Shown in pieces: positions 42,445 through 52,098 of a DNA stretch of 64,000 nt. Below the pieces are notes generated by a model. That model worked only from the letters and a program-made list of their open reading frames with translations, made no database searches and was not told the origin of the DNA. Both the position numbers and the translations under genes were made by a program. This DNA is from Nitrospiraceae bacterium (lineage in GTDB: Bacteria; Nitrospirota; Thermodesulfovibrionia; Thermodesulfovibrionales; Dissulfurispiraceae), in the NCBI GenBank assembly GCA_012517735.1, contig JAAYUK010000075.1, forward strand, positions 1-64,000, written 5' to 3'. The first letter of the stretch is position 1. Every line of letters starts with the position of its first letter.

Positions 42445-43782
42445 TTAGAACGGCATCGGAAACTTCGGCATTCTGAACCCCTTCTTGCCGCCCATGCCGC
42501 CTTTCATCATCTTCATCATCTTGCGCATTTCGAGAAACTGCTTGACGAGGCGGTTCACATCGGCCACCGTCGTTCCGCTCCCCATGGCGATCCGCTTGCG
42601 CCGGCTTCCGTTCAGCAGATTGTGGTCGCGCCGCTCGGCAGCGGTCATGGAACTAATGATCGCATCAATCCGGACAAATTCCTTTTCATCGACCTTTACA
42701 TCCTTCATCGCCTTGCCGACTCCCGGAATCATGCCGAGAATGTTTTCGAGCGGACCCATGTTCCGCAGTTTTTTCAGCTGGTCGCGGAGGTCATCGAAGG
42801 TAAAGCTGTCCTCCATGATGCGATTGGCAAGCTTTGCTGCTTCCTTCTGGTCATAGACCTCCTGCGCCTGCTCGATCAACGACATGACATCGCCCATGCC
42901 GAGTATGCGGCGGGCGATGCGGTCGGGATGGAACGGCTCGAGCATATCGATCTTCTCGCCGACGCCCATGAACTTGATCGGTTTTCCGATTACCTGACGG
43001 ATCGAAAGTGCCGCACCGCCCCGGGCATCGCCGTCCATCTTGGTCAGAATGATGCCGTCGATACCGACCTGTTCATTGAACGACTTTGCACTGTTTACCG
43101 CATCCTGTCCGGTCATGGCATCGGCGACAAACAGCACTTCCTTCGGCTGCACCGCCTGCCGGACCTGACGGAGCTGGGTCATCAGTTCGTCATCAATGTG
43201 CAGGCGGCCAGCCGTGTCGAGAATCACGACGTCACGTGCATCGAGCTTTGCTTTTTTCAGGGCGTCGGAACAGACCGCCACCGGGTCCTTTGTTGTTTTA
43301 TCGCTGTATACCGGAATGTCGAGCTGTTTCCCGAGGGTGATCAGCTGATCAATCGCAGCGGGGCGTTGCAGGTCGGCTGCCACAAGCATCGGACGACGGC
43401 CCTCCTTTTTGAAAACGCGGGCCAGTTTCGCCGATGTGGTTGTCTTGCCCGATCCCTGCAGCCCGATCATCATCACGACGGTCGGAGGATTCGGCGCAAG
43501 CTGGATGCGGGTCACCGTGGTACCGAGCAGCTCACAGAGGGCGTCATGCACGATCTTGATAACCTGCTGCCCGGGCGTGAGGCTCTCGAGAACCTCCTTG
43601 CCGACCGCCTTTTCACGAAGCGAGGCGATAAAATCCTTCACGACCTTGAAGTTGACATCCGCCTCCAGAAGCGCCAGACGCACTTCCTTCAGGGCGGCAT
43701 CGACATCCTCTTCCTTGAGGACGCCCCTTCCCTTCAGTTTCTTGAATACGGCATCGAGCTTTTCGCTCAGATTGTCAAACAT
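42445..43782 (-). CDS. ffh: Signal recognition particle protein Ffh
   Basis: 445 aa. N-domain helices (1-90), GTPase G domain with P-loop GLQGSGKTTTSAKLA, VILDTAGRLHID and TKMDGDARGG, and a Met-rich M domain (MKMMKGGMGGKKG) that binds 4.5S RNA and signal sequences. It targets nascent membrane proteins to FtsY and the translocon. No 4.5S RNA gene was found in the window. Confidence 0.97.
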   Translation of the reverse strand: MFDNLSEKLDAVFKKLKGRGVLKEEDVDAALKEVRLALLEADVNFKVVKDFIASLREKAVGKEVLESLTPGQQVIKIVHDALCELLGTTVTRIQLAPNPPTVVMMIGLQGSGKTTTSAKLARVFKKEGRRPMLVAADLQRPAAIDQLITLGKQLDIPVYSDKTTKDPVAVCSDALKKAKLDARDVVILDTAGRLHIDDELMTQLRQVRQAVQPKEVLFVADAMTGQDAVNSAKSFNEQVGIDGIILTKMDGDARGGAALSIRQVIGKPIKFMGVGEKIDMLEPFHPDRIARRILGMGDVMSLIEQAQEVYDQKEAAKLANRIMEDSFTFDDLRDQLKKLRNMGPLENILGMIPGVGKAMKDVKVDEKEFVRIDAIISSMTAAERRDHNLLNGSRRKRIAMGSGTTVADVNRLVKQFLEMRKMMKMMKGGMGGKKGFRMPKFPMPF

Positions 43783-43808
43783 TGCAGAACCTCCAGATAG
43801 TTCTTCTC

Positions 43809-44342
43809 TCAGCGCAGCGTGTCGAGTTGCCTGCTCACCTGCTCATAGAGATCTCGCCGGGCTCCCATGATTCTGGTCCGGGTGGTGCCAGCAGCATCAA
43901 TGATCATGACGGCAGGAACCGAAAATATGCCGGTTATCTCCCGGATCCGTCCGTCATCGATCACCACGGGAAACGGTATGTTGTGCTTCTGGACAAAACG
44001 CCGGACAGCCTCATGATTGCCGGGAACATCAAGGGAAACACCGACAACAACGACCCCCTTCTGCCCATACTGCCGGTAGATGCGTTCAACCTGAGGAGCA
44101 ACCTCCCTGCATGGCTCGCACCATGAGGCAAAGAAATCGATCACAACGACTTTCCCCTGAAACGACCTGAAATCAACCATCGTGCCGTCATTACCGGGGA
44201 GCGCAATCGAATAGAGCGATGAACCTGATTCCCTGGGAGCTGCCGGTTGATGTTCCGTACAGGCGGAAATCGTCAGACAGAGAAAGACCAGCATAAGGCA
44301 ATGCCATCGCCCCAGCTGGTCTTTTAGATATGGCAAATGCAT
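43809..44342 (-). CDS. TlpA/ResA-like thioredoxin-fold lipoprotein
   Basis: 177 aa. The N-terminal hydrophobic segment LMLVFLCLTISAC gives a lipobox with Cys ~28. The redoxin domain has the active site SWCEPCREVAPQ (CEPC) and cis-Pro FSVPAVMIID. A membrane-tethered thiol reductant facing the periplasm, probably used for cytochrome c haem-site reduction in the System II pathway. Upstream of ffh and after trx. Confidence 0.9.
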   Translation of the reverse strand: MHLPYLKDQLGRWHCLMLVFLCLTISACTEHQPAAPRESGSSLYSIALPGNDGTMVDFRSFQGKVVVIDFFASWCEPCREVAPQVERIYRQYGQKGVVVVGVSLDVPGNHEAVRRFVQKHNIPFPVVIDDGRIREITGIFSVPAVMIIDAAGTTRTRIMGARRDLYEQVSRQLDTLR

Positions 44343-44367
44343 TGCTGTCCGGCTTCGGGAGCCGGCG

Positions 44368-44697
44368 CTATGCGAGCAGTCCGTCGATCTTCGCTTTCAG
44401 GGCCTGCTTCGGCACCGCGCCTACAATCTGATCAACCTTCTGTCCGTCCTTGAAAAACATGACCGTCGGAATCCCCATGATCTTGAACTTGGCCGCAATT
44501 TCGGAATTCTCGTCGGTATTCAACTTGCCGACCTTTGCCTTGCCGGCATATTCCTTGGCAAGCTCCTCTATCGTCGGGGCGATCATTCTGCACGGCCCGC
44601 ACCAGACCGCCCAGAAATCGACCATCACCACGCCTTTTGAATTGGTCACTTCTGCATCCCAGTTTGCACTGGTCAGTTCAAAAACACCCTCCGCCAT
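44368..44697 (-). CDS. trxA: Thioredoxin
   Basis: 109 aa from the ATG at 44697 (AAGGAGGAACTG upstream). Active site WCGPC in FWAVWCGPCRMIAP, cis-Pro in MGIPTVMFF. General cytoplasmic disulfide reductase. Head of a small thioredoxin cluster with the TlpA-like gene. Confidence 0.96.
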   Translation of the reverse strand: MAEGVFELTSANWDAEVTNSKGVVMVDFWAVWCGPCRMIAPTIEELAKEYAGKAKVGKLNTDENSEIAAKFKIMGIPTVMFFKDGQKVDQIVGAVPKQALKAKIDGLLA

Positions 44698-44880
44698 CAG
44701 TTCCTCCTTGCACCTCATCAGAAATTGAGTTATTGTAATGCCCCCTCTCTGCCTTTGTCAATTTGAAACACCTTTAGTCCAAGGAATTCCAATGGGTTAC
44801 CGGTTCTTTGTTCATCACCGTCCTTCCCCTGCGGAAAGCGGTGGGGCATGGTATTCAGGGGGCATCTGGTACAATAGGTC

Positions 44881-46074
44881 ATGCGATATCTTATTGTCGG
44901 CAATGGCGTCGCGGGAATATCCGGGGCGTTGGCCATCAGGAAACATGATGCCGACGCAGACATAACCATCCTCGCCGCAGAGCCCTTTCCTTTTTACAGC
45001 AGGATCAGGCTGATCGATTACCTGGCCGGTTCGGCATCGGAATCCGATCTGGTCATTTTCAGGCCGCAATGGTATGAGAACAACAGGATAACCGTGCATC
45101 CCGGGGTTGTCGCCACCCGGATTGACCCCGACGCGCACACCGTCGTCTGTGCGGACGGAACCACCTATTCCTATGACCGTCTCCTGGTGGCAACCGGAGG
45201 AATCCCCGCTGTTCCTGCCGTTACGGGAATACGGCAGGATTTTGTTTTCACCTTGCGTTCACTTGCCGATGCCCAGCGCATCAAACAGTTCGCGCAGCAG
45301 TGCGAATCGGTTCTTGTCATGGGCGGTGGAGTCCTCGGCATTGAAACAGCACACGCGCTCGTCAGGACAGGCAAACAGGTCACGGTTATCGAATTCTTTC
45401 CGCGGCTTCTTCCCCGACAGATGGACCGTGACGGCGCCGCCGTGTTGCAGATGGCGCTGGAGCGGCTCGGCCTCAGATTCGCGCTCGATGCAAAAGCCGA
45501 AGCAGTGGTCTGCGATCGCGACCGGAAAGGAATCGCGCTCAGCGACGGACGCTTCATTGCAGGCGACATGATTATCATATCCGCCGGCATTACTCCTCAA
45601 ACCGCGCTGTTCGATACGCTCCCTGTTGCAAAAGGCCGGGGAATCCAGGTCAACGACCACATGGAGACCGGCATTGCCGACATATACGCTGCAGGCGATC
45701 TTGTCGAGCATCGCAATGTTGTGTACGGTATCTGGGCTGCTGCAGAAAAGCAGGGAAAGGTGGCAGGCGCAAACATGGCAGGGTCGCGTGAGCGGTACGA
45801 AGGAACGCTCCCGTCCACTATCCTGAAAGTTGCCGGCATCGATCTTCTGTCTGCCGGAGATATTGATGCCGACCAAAGATTACGCTCGGTTGTCGAAGTC
45901 GACCGTGAGCATGGTATTTACCGCAAACTGGTATTGGAGGGAGATACCCTGGTCGGCTGCATTCTCTGCGGCAGTACTGAAGGAAAAAAAGAGATTCTCG
46001 CCGCCATTCAGGGGAAACAGCCTGCTCCAGATATTCAACGAACTGCATCATCAGGCAACACAGACGCGTCATGA
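44881..46074 (+). CDS. NAD(P)/FAD-dependent oxidoreductase (NirB/rubredoxin-reductase type)
   Basis: 397 aa. FAD motif YLIVGNGVAGISGALAIR at the start, NAD motif VMGGGVLGIETAHAL and a later FAD motif DIYAAGDLVEH. It resembles the N-terminal half of NirB and NAD(P)H:rubredoxin reductases. It likely passes electrons from NAD(P)H to a small iron-sulfur protein; the partner is not nearby. It overlaps the DUF1992 gene by 4 bases (ATGA). Confidence 0.88.
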   Translation: MRYLIVGNGVAGISGALAIRKHDADADITILAAEPFPFYSRIRLIDYLAGSASESDLVIFRPQWYENNRITVHPGVVATRIDPDAHTVVCADGTTYSYDRLLVATGGIPAVPAVTGIRQDFVFTLRSLADAQRIKQFAQQCESVLVMGGGVLGIETAHALVRTGKQVTVIEFFPRLLPRQMDRDGAAVLQMALERLGLRFALDAKAEAVVCDRDRKGIALSDGRFIAGDMIIISAGITPQTALFDTLPVAKGRGIQVNDHMETGIADIYAAGDLVEHRNVVYGIWAAAEKQGKVAGANMAGSRERYEGTLPSTILKVAGIDLLSAGDIDADQRLRSVVEVDREHGIYRKLVLEGDTLVGCILCGSTEGKKEILAAIQGKQPAPDIQRTASSGNTDAS

Positions 46075-46454
46075 ATATCTTTCTCACCATAGCCGAGCGA
46101 AAGATTCAGGAGGCAATCGCCAACGGAGATTTTGAAAACCTTCCGGGTGCTGGCAGACCGATTGACGAGGATCAGGATACGTGGGTTCCCGAGGATCTCA
46201 GGATGGCATACCGGATTCTGAAAAATGCGGGGTGCATACCGCCTGAACTGCAACTGCGCAAGGAAATTGCGGCCATGAAGGATCTGATACGTTCGCTTGA
46301 CGACTCTCCGGCACGGACAGACAAACTGCGGGAACTGAACTTCAGGATCATGAAGCTGAACATGATGCGCAAGCGGCCGCTCTATCTTGAAGAGCTTCCG
46401 GAGTATGAAGCCCGCTTCTACGAAAAGGTTCTCGCCTCCTCCGGGGACGACTAG
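46071..46454 (+). CDS. DUF1992 (DnaJC28-like conserved domain) protein
   Basis: 127 aa. Signature AERKIQEAIANGDFENLPGAG and GRPIDEDQDTWVPEDLRMAY of DUF1992, related to the conserved part of DnaJ homologue C28. Function unknown. Coupled to the FAD oxidoreductase by start-stop overlap, and its own stop overlaps the converging gene at 46451. Confidence 0.9.
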   Translation: MNIFLTIAERKIQEAIANGDFENLPGAGRPIDEDQDTWVPEDLRMAYRILKNAGCIPPELQLRKEIAAMKDLIRSLDDSPARTDKLRELNFRIMKLNMMRKRPLYLEELPEYEARFYEKVLASSGDD

Positions 46455-47254
46455 TGGTGTTTGGCAGCTTCCGCCTCGGCTGCCTGCTGTTTGCTGTACA
46501 GAATCATGTACTCTTTCTCGATATCCTCATACTGCGCGGCCATCTTCTTCAGCTCCTCCTGCGCAAGGGCGAGCTTTTCTTCGCTCTCCCGCAGCTTGTC
46601 CTGCAGGGCTTCGATGTCTCCGGCAGCAGTCTCAACAACCACCTGCTCTCCCGCAGGCAGTTCGTCGGCGATTTCCCGGGCCTCCTGCCAGAGCACCCTG
46701 AGTTCCTTTTCCCACTCTTCCATTTTGCTGCCAAGCGCGATACTGTTCCGCTGCAGCACGCTGATGTAGTTGCCGAGCTCCTGATTGCTCGTCGAAATCA
46801 GGGAGGATACTTCTCCAAACTCCTCCGGCTTTGCTGATGCCGCGACCAGGCTCACAATGCGATTCTCAAGATCGATGTTCTTCTGGCGGAGCATTTCGAG
46901 CTGTTTGTGGGCGTCGTCAAGCATGTCGCGCATGCAGAGGAGGTCCATGATCTTCTGCTTCTGGAAATCGATAATTTCAAGGAGTTTGCGCACGTTCTGC
47001 GGCATCGGCTCATCAGTCTCTGCAACTACCGCAGAAATCTGCTCTTCGAGATCGGATTCCGGGGCAGGAGGGAGCGGTTCGGGAACCGGCTCGCTGATCA
47101 TGTCTTCGGGCATTTCGGGAGGAGTCGCTGACAATGCCTGTTCATAGAGCTTCCGGTATCGGCGCCCCCTGATAAAAAAAATGATCGCAAGCACAAAAAA
47201 TACGCCGGCAGCCTCGATCAGAAACAGGAAGACAAGGGGATCAATCTTTACCAT
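46451..47254 (-). CDS. Membrane-anchored coiled-coil protein
   Basis: 267 aa. A single membrane segment near residues 8-28 (FLFLIEAAGVFFVLAIIFFI) and RGRR after it, so the rest is cytoplasmic. Two long heptad regions: about 90-135 (DFQKQKIMDLLCMRDMLDDA) and 205-260 (LQDKLRESEEKLALAQEELK). Not a recognised family. Immediately upstream of the VWA-protein gene's stop, probably the downstream partner in one operon. Confidence 0.75.
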   Translation of the reverse strand: MVKIDPLVFLFLIEAAGVFFVLAIIFFIRGRRYRKLYEQALSATPPEMPEDMISEPVPEPLPPAPESDLEEQISAVVAETDEPMPQNVRKLLEIIDFQKQKIMDLLCMRDMLDDAHKQLEMLRQKNIDLENRIVSLVAASAKPEEFGEVSSLISTSNQELGNYISVLQRNSIALGSKMEEWEKELRVLWQEAREIADELPAGEQVVVETAAGDIEALQDKLRESEEKLALAQEELKKMAAQYEDIEKEYMILYSKQQAAEAEAAKHH

Positions 47255-47285
47255 TGCCGCTCACCTCACCGACATTGCTTTCCGG

Positions 47286-48899
47286 TTATTGTTCCGGCTC
47301 ATGCTCGCCCTGCTTTTCCGCAGCTTTCAGCGCAGCGGCCTTTTTTCGCGCAGCAAGTGCAGCACCCGCTTTCCGCACCGCCAGAATCAATGCAATCACA
47401 ACAAGAATCCCCGCATTCACCATGCCGAACTGCATCAGCACCCATTGCCAGTCCACCTCACTCTGCGGAGGCGCTGCCTGCGGTTTTTGAACCGGCTGGG
47501 TCGGCACCTCCTGCGGCGTCGGCTCAGCTACCGCAACCCTGAATTCACGCGTCCGGTTGAATGTCTTTCCTCCCGAATGCAGCAGGATGGTATGCTCCCC
47601 CGCTTTTTTGAAGGGAAGCTCGATGGCGAACAGCCCTTCCTTGCCGGTGGGCTTGAGCTCCAGCATCTGCTTGGTGCTGTCCGGTTCAATCAGGTCGGCA
47701 AAAAACCCGATCTGGCTCAGGACATCACGATTCTGCACCACCGCTCCGTCGCGCTCCAGCCATGCATCGAGCACCACTTTTGCGCCCTTGACGATCCTGT
47801 CCTTCGCGAACGTGGTCTTGAGCTTGAGATCGGTCAAAACAAAAATCTTGTTCCCCTCTTTTGTGCTCAGCCGGATCCGCCATTTCCCAACCGCCGGCTC
47901 CCTGATGGTGATCATGTCGAAAACCTTGGAGCCAAACCACTCGATATCACGGGAAATCCTGCCCTGCACAACTCGCCTGCCGGAAGGGTCAAACAACACG
48001 GTGGCAGTGCCAGGCAGCTTGTTGATGAGGAGAACCGCTTCCTTGACGTCCTTATCGACCAGGAACGTGTCTCCTTCGAGCGCAAGCGTGTCGGGCGCTT
48101 TCAGTCGCTCGAAAATCGAGGAGAATACAACGTGAATATCGCGATCCGTCTGTGCATACCGAAATGCCCCCGCAGTCTTCTCCGCGACCGCCCGGAGGAG
48201 AGCGGCGTCTGAAAGTTCGCTGAATGCAACGGTATATATCCGGATACCCGCCTTTGCGATATCCGGAAGCATCTTTTCAAGCTCGAGCGCTGCCGCAGCA
48301 TCCTTTTCCGGGGAAAGCAGATCGATCTTTCCGTCCGACATCAGCAGAATGACGCGGTTCTGACGTTTCGACTTCTGAAGCGAATCAAACGCAAGACGCA
48401 CCGCTTCCGGAATATTTGTCGTCATCTCCCGTGAGGTAATCCTGCCGATCGCCCGGAACAGCGCAGCCCGTTCGCCTTTTCCTCCCGGGGTCAGCGGGGC
48501 CAGTTCCTGCGCAGTATCGCCAAAGCTGACGATACTGACCGAATCGCGTTCGGACAGCAACGAGACAAACAGTTTGGCCGCTTCCTTGCGATAATCCTTC
48601 GGGTCGGTCTTCTTCATGCTGCCGGAGCTGTCCATCAGCAGAACGATGTCAAAGCCTTCATCGGCTTTCTGAGCAGGAGCGGCTTCGGGTTTCTTTGCCG
48701 GTTCGGCTGGTTCGGACGGTGCGGCCTTCTGGTCCGGAGGCTGCGGAAGCGGATCCGTTTGTTTCGGCTCGCCGGCTGAGGAAATACAGGCAAGGCAATA
48801 CAGGCAAAAAAGGAGAGCACAGGAAAAGAATACCTGGCGCATCGACAGCGGAGGTCGAACGGAAGAGCAACGCATTCTCTGGCTGATTTTTCGTATCAT
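47286..48899 (-). CDS. VWA-domain protein with signal peptide and C-terminal membrane anchor
   Basis: 537 aa. Start supported by AGGAG; the N-terminus is long but leads into a signal sequence (VFFSCALLFCLYCLACISSAG). A Pro/Ala-rich linker precedes a VWA domain (about 85-270) with the MIDAS motif DSSGS in VLLMDSSGSMKKTDP. A further beta-rich region follows and a membrane helix lies near residue 485-505 (FGMVNAGILVVIALILAV). Likely a periplasmic adhesion or assembly protein; no MoxR is adjacent. Confidence 0.82.
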   Translation of the reverse strand: MIRKISQRMRCSSVRPPLSMRQVFFSCALLFCLYCLACISSAGEPKQTDPLPQPPDQKAAPSEPAEPAKKPEAAPAQKADEGFDIVLLMDSSGSMKKTDPKDYRKEAAKLFVSLLSERDSVSIVSFGDTAQELAPLTPGGKGERAALFRAIGRITSREMTTNIPEAVRLAFDSLQKSKRQNRVILLMSDGKIDLLSPEKDAAAALELEKMLPDIAKAGIRIYTVAFSELSDAALLRAVAEKTAGAFRYAQTDRDIHVVFSSIFERLKAPDTLALEGDTFLVDKDVKEAVLLINKLPGTATVLFDPSGRRVVQGRISRDIEWFGSKVFDMITIREPAVGKWRIRLSTKEGNKIFVLTDLKLKTTFAKDRIVKGAKVVLDAWLERDGAVVQNRDVLSQIGFFADLIEPDSTKQMLELKPTGKEGLFAIELPFKKAGEHTILLHSGGKTFNRTREFRVAVAEPTPQEVPTQPVQKPQAAPPQSEVDWQWVLMQFGMVNAGILVVIALILAVRKAGAALAARKKAAALKAAEKQGEHEPEQ

Positions 48900-49104
48900 G
48901 CGCTCCTGCGTTAACTATAGCATATACGGAAAGCTCTAGATATCACTATCGGACGGGCTTGGGAAAACTTTAGCCGCAGGAGTCCAGCCCCATCGTATGC
49001 CCTGCCTCACCGAGTGCTGCGGGATCACTGCTCCGGGGAGTCCGCATGGTCGGCAGTCAACCGGGATTCTGCAATCGGCTATCGCATCAGTTACAATAGT
49101 GATC

Positions 49105-50991
49105 ATGCCGTCCCCGCTTGCACAGGCATCTGTAGCCTTTCTGCACCGAATGGCCGCTCCTTCCATGGCGGAATATGAGCCGCGCACCGAACAGGAACGC
49201 ATGATCGAGGCCTGTGCCGACGCGATCGAGGAGCACGCCGTGTTGCTCGCTGAAGCCGGAACCGGAACCGGCAAGACCTTTGCCTATCTTATTCCGGCGA
49301 TGCTCTCCGGCAAGCGTGCCGTCGTCTCGACCCGCACGATCAACCTGCAGGAACAACTGGTGCGAAAAGACCTGGCCTTTCTCGGCTCGCTCATCGACGT
49401 GCCATATGCCATCGCCAAGGGACGGGCGAATTATCTTTGTCTCCGCAGACTGAATGCATTTCGCCCGGAAACAGAGAAAGATGAACAGGAGTACCTGCAT
49501 CTGCTCAGGTGGGCAGAACAGACGAAAAGCGGTGATCTCGAGGACTTCGGCTTTGCCGACGTGACCGTCTGGGATCGTGTCTGCTCCGATGCGGATGCAT
49601 GCAAAGGCCGCAACTGTGCGTATTGTCAGCGCTGTTTCTATTACACAGCACGAAGAAGCTGGGAAAATGCACGGGTCATCGTGGCCAATCATGCCCTTAT
49701 CGCCATCAATGGGCTTCTTGCTCCGGACGCCAGGATTCTTCCCCAGACGGAACTGCTCATCATTGATGAAGCGCACAGCCTCGAAAAAGTGCTCTCCGAC
49801 CAGATCGGAATTGCCCTCACCAACCGCGGCTTTGATTATGTGCTGAACAGACTGCTCAGACATGACGAGCGCGGCATATGCAAAGGGCTGCTCTCGCTGT
49901 CCCCGGTCGCGTTCCCTGCCGTACAATCCGTGAGAGACCGGCTCGCGGGACTCTGGAGCGCTGTCAGGGAACAGTACCGTGACCGGCAGACAGTGCGTGG
50001 CCGCGTTCTCGTTGAAGATGCATTAAGCGCCGTGCAGGGCGCCTTACGTGCCCTGATAGAAGAGGCTCCGGCCGCCGCAATCGGCCTGTATGCCGAAGAC
50101 GACGAAATCGAGCTGAAGGCCGCACTTGCCAAGCTGTCCGCCTATGCCGACGCAATCACCGCTTTTCTCGATGAGCCCGAAGAAGCTGTCCGCTGGACCG
50201 AAATCGAAACTCACCGGACAGCGCTCAGAATGGCCCCGCTCTATCCTCACGCCTTTATGCAGAAAAACCTGCTCCCCGAGTATGAAACGGTTCTTTTCAC
50301 CTCGGCCACACTGTCGGTCAATGGCGATTTCCGTTTCATGCGCGAACTGCTCGGCATTGCGCAGGCTTCGTCGATCAGCCTGCCGTCCCCCTTTGACCTC
50401 GAGCGGCAGGTGCAGGTTGAGATTGTTGAAGGCATCGATCTGCGCACAGACGCGATGAGTTTCAAGAAACTCGCCGATGTCATCGCTGCAGCTGCCGAGA
50501 ATGAAACCGGGGGCATGCTCGTGCTGTTTACCTCGCGTGATGCAATGCGCCGGGTTTGGGATATATCCGCCACGCACCTGCGTGCACTCGGACGGCGCGT
50601 GATGATGCAGGGCGATGAATTCCAGAACCGTGCCATGCTCGAAATCATGCGCGAGCATCAGAACGCTGTCATCTTCGGGCTCGATTCGTTCTGGGAAGGC
50701 GTGGACATCCGGGGGGATGCGCTCCGCTGCCTCATCATTACGAAACTTCCATTCGAGGTTCCGACCGAGCCGGTCAATCAGGCGCGCACTGAGGATATGG
50801 AACGGCAGGGGAAAAACGCGTTTATGGAATACAGTCTGCCGCGTGCGGTCCTGAAGTTCAAACAGGGATTCGGGCGCCTGATCCGTTCAAGAACCGACAC
50901 CGGACGGGTGATCATCTGCGACGAGCGGATCAGGACGAAACGATACGGCCGCCTGTTTCTGGAGAGCATTCGCCGGACATCTCTACGGTAA
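49105..50991 (+). CDS. DinG-type Fe-S DEAH helicase
   Basis: 628 aa from the ATG at 49105; the frame is open from 48997, and a later Met at 49150 is also possible. Walker A AEAGTGTGKTFAYLIP, Walker B LLIIDEAHSLEK, and a four-Cys Fe-S cluster segment between them (ANYLCLRRL, DRVCSD, DACKGRNCAYCQRC). The C-terminal helicase motifs include SFWEGVDIRGD and QGFGRLIRSRTD. DNA-repair superfamily 2 helicase of the XPD/DinG kind. Monocistronic. Confidence 0.92.
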   Translation: MPSPLAQASVAFLHRMAAPSMAEYEPRTEQERMIEACADAIEEHAVLLAEAGTGTGKTFAYLIPAMLSGKRAVVSTRTINLQEQLVRKDLAFLGSLIDVPYAIAKGRANYLCLRRLNAFRPETEKDEQEYLHLLRWAEQTKSGDLEDFGFADVTVWDRVCSDADACKGRNCAYCQRCFYYTARRSWENARVIVANHALIAINGLLAPDARILPQTELLIIDEAHSLEKVLSDQIGIALTNRGFDYVLNRLLRHDERGICKGLLSLSPVAFPAVQSVRDRLAGLWSAVREQYRDRQTVRGRVLVEDALSAVQGALRALIEEAPAAAIGLYAEDDEIELKAALAKLSAYADAITAFLDEPEEAVRWTEIETHRTALRMAPLYPHAFMQKNLLPEYETVLFTSATLSVNGDFRFMRELLGIAQASSISLPSPFDLERQVQVEIVEGIDLRTDAMSFKKLADVIAAAAENETGGMLVLFTSRDAMRRVWDISATHLRALGRRVMMQGDEFQNRAMLEIMREHQNAVIFGLDSFWEGVDIRGDALRCLIITKLPFEVPTEPVNQARTEDMERQGKNAFMEYSLPRAVLKFKQGFGRLIRSRTDTGRVIICDERIRTKRYGRLFLESIRRTSLR

Positions 50992-51022
50992 TTGATGCCT
51001 TTTGTCGCAACCAGGAACCCAG

Positions 51023-51103
51023 GGATTATCCTGGAATTGTCATTGGCCCAGCAGGGCTCGGAGCGTTTTGGATAGAATCCAGTGACAATTTTGGGATTAT
51101 CCT
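51023..51103 (-). repeat. Dispersed palindromic repeat, copy 3 (short)
   Basis: The - strand reads GGATAATCCCAAAATTGTCACTGG, matching the start of copies 1 and 2 with AACGCTCCGAGCC after it. Its two ends are also inverted repeats of each other (GGATTATCCTGGAATTGTCATTGG on the other arm), so the copy is a self-complementary unit of about 80 bp. It lies between the helicase and cNMP genes. Confidence 0.65.
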
Positions 51104-51199
51104 GCCGGATCGCCCCAAGCTCTGCCCCAAAAAGCCGAGGCATTGATTTTTGGTCCATGCGCGATTATAATTTGGCAGTATTCATGGAGAGGACACGGT

Positions 51200-51604
51200 A
51201 TGAGAAAAATTGTTGATAAACTCCGCTACACGAACGGTCAGGTCATTCTCAAGGAAGGCAGTTTCGGCGATGCCCTGTACCTGATTCTGGACGGCAAGGT
51301 TGAGATATACAAAACGATCGAGGGGAAAAAATCGGTCGTCGGCTATCTTGAAAAGGGAGCTATCCTCGGGGAGCTCAGCTTTATCGACAAAAAGCCTCGC
51401 CCCGCAAGCGCTGCTGCTGTCGGTGATGTTGAAATCGGAGTGATCGACAAGGAGTTTCTTGAATACGAAATCAATAAAATGTCGTATGAATTCAGCCTCG
51501 TCCTGAATGCACTGGCTGAACGCCTGCGAAAAACAACCGAAGAATATGCTGCATTAAAAAGCGAAAACGAGCGCCTCAAAGCCCGCTCCACGGTGATCAA
51601 ATAA
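51200..51604 (+). CDS. Cyclic-nucleotide-binding domain protein
   Basis: 134 aa from the ATG at 51200 (GAGAGG upstream; earlier Met is non-coding). A single cNMP-binding fold: EGSFGDALYLILDGKVEIYK, the phosphate-cassette region GAILGELSFIDKKPRPASAA and a C-terminal helix (AERLRKTTEEYAALKSENER). No DNA-binding domain. Probably a signalling adaptor, in a neighbourhood with the twitching ATPases. Confidence 0.88.
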   Translation: MRKIVDKLRYTNGQVILKEGSFGDALYLILDGKVEIYKTIEGKKSVVGYLEKGAILGELSFIDKKPRPASAAAVGDVEIGVIDKEFLEYEINKMSYEFSLVLNALAERLRKTTEEYAALKSENERLKARSTVIK

Positions 51605-51607
51605 CCG

Positions 51608-52084
51608 TCAGGTTCTCCCCCGGTGGGCAAGGGTTTCGCGCATTACCCGGAAAAAACGTTCATTTTCCGCCGCGCTTTTTGCCAGAATTGAAGCAAGCTG
51701 GCCTGCATCGCGCATGTTGATCACCACATTGACGTTGTTCGCGTATGCGGTCAGATTATCAAGGGTCGGCAGTGTCTGGCTGAGCAGCACGATCAGCATC
51801 AACCGGCGGGCACTCATCGGCATCTCCTCGAAAAACCCGATTGCCTCATTTTCGCCGCGGGGGTTCAGACCGAACCGCTCGTTGACAATCACAAAATCAT
51901 ACTGGTTGTACTTGACGCTCTCCATGAGCTGATCGACGGACCCCACCGCTTCTATTCTGAGGCGGAGCGGCGCAAGGGCAGCCGCCAGGTTTTTCTGCAT
52001 TGCGGGGTCGGTCTCGCAAATAAGTGCGCGGCGGGAAGTCTCATCGTACGGAGCAAAAGTATTCGGCCTGCTGTCAGTTGTCAT
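51608..52084 (-). CDS. Degenerate receiver-like protein
   Basis: 158 aa. The order of strands and helices (RALICETDPAMQKNLAAALA) looks like a CheY fold, but the phospho-acceptor position reads FVIVNERFG, with no Asp. The Lys/Thr switch residues are not clear either. Likely a pseudo-receiver acting by protein contact. It ends 4 bases from the stop of the cNMP gene and follows the pilT-like gene by 14 bases. Confidence 0.65.
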   Translation of the reverse strand: MTTDSRPNTFAPYDETSRRALICETDPAMQKNLAAALAPLRLRIEAVGSVDQLMESVKYNQYDFVIVNERFGLNPRGENEAIGFFEEMPMSARRLMLIVLLSQTLPTLDNLTAYANNVNVVINMRDAGQLASILAKSAAENERFFRVMRETLAHRGRT

Positions 52085-52098
52085 CGCAATTCCTCTCC

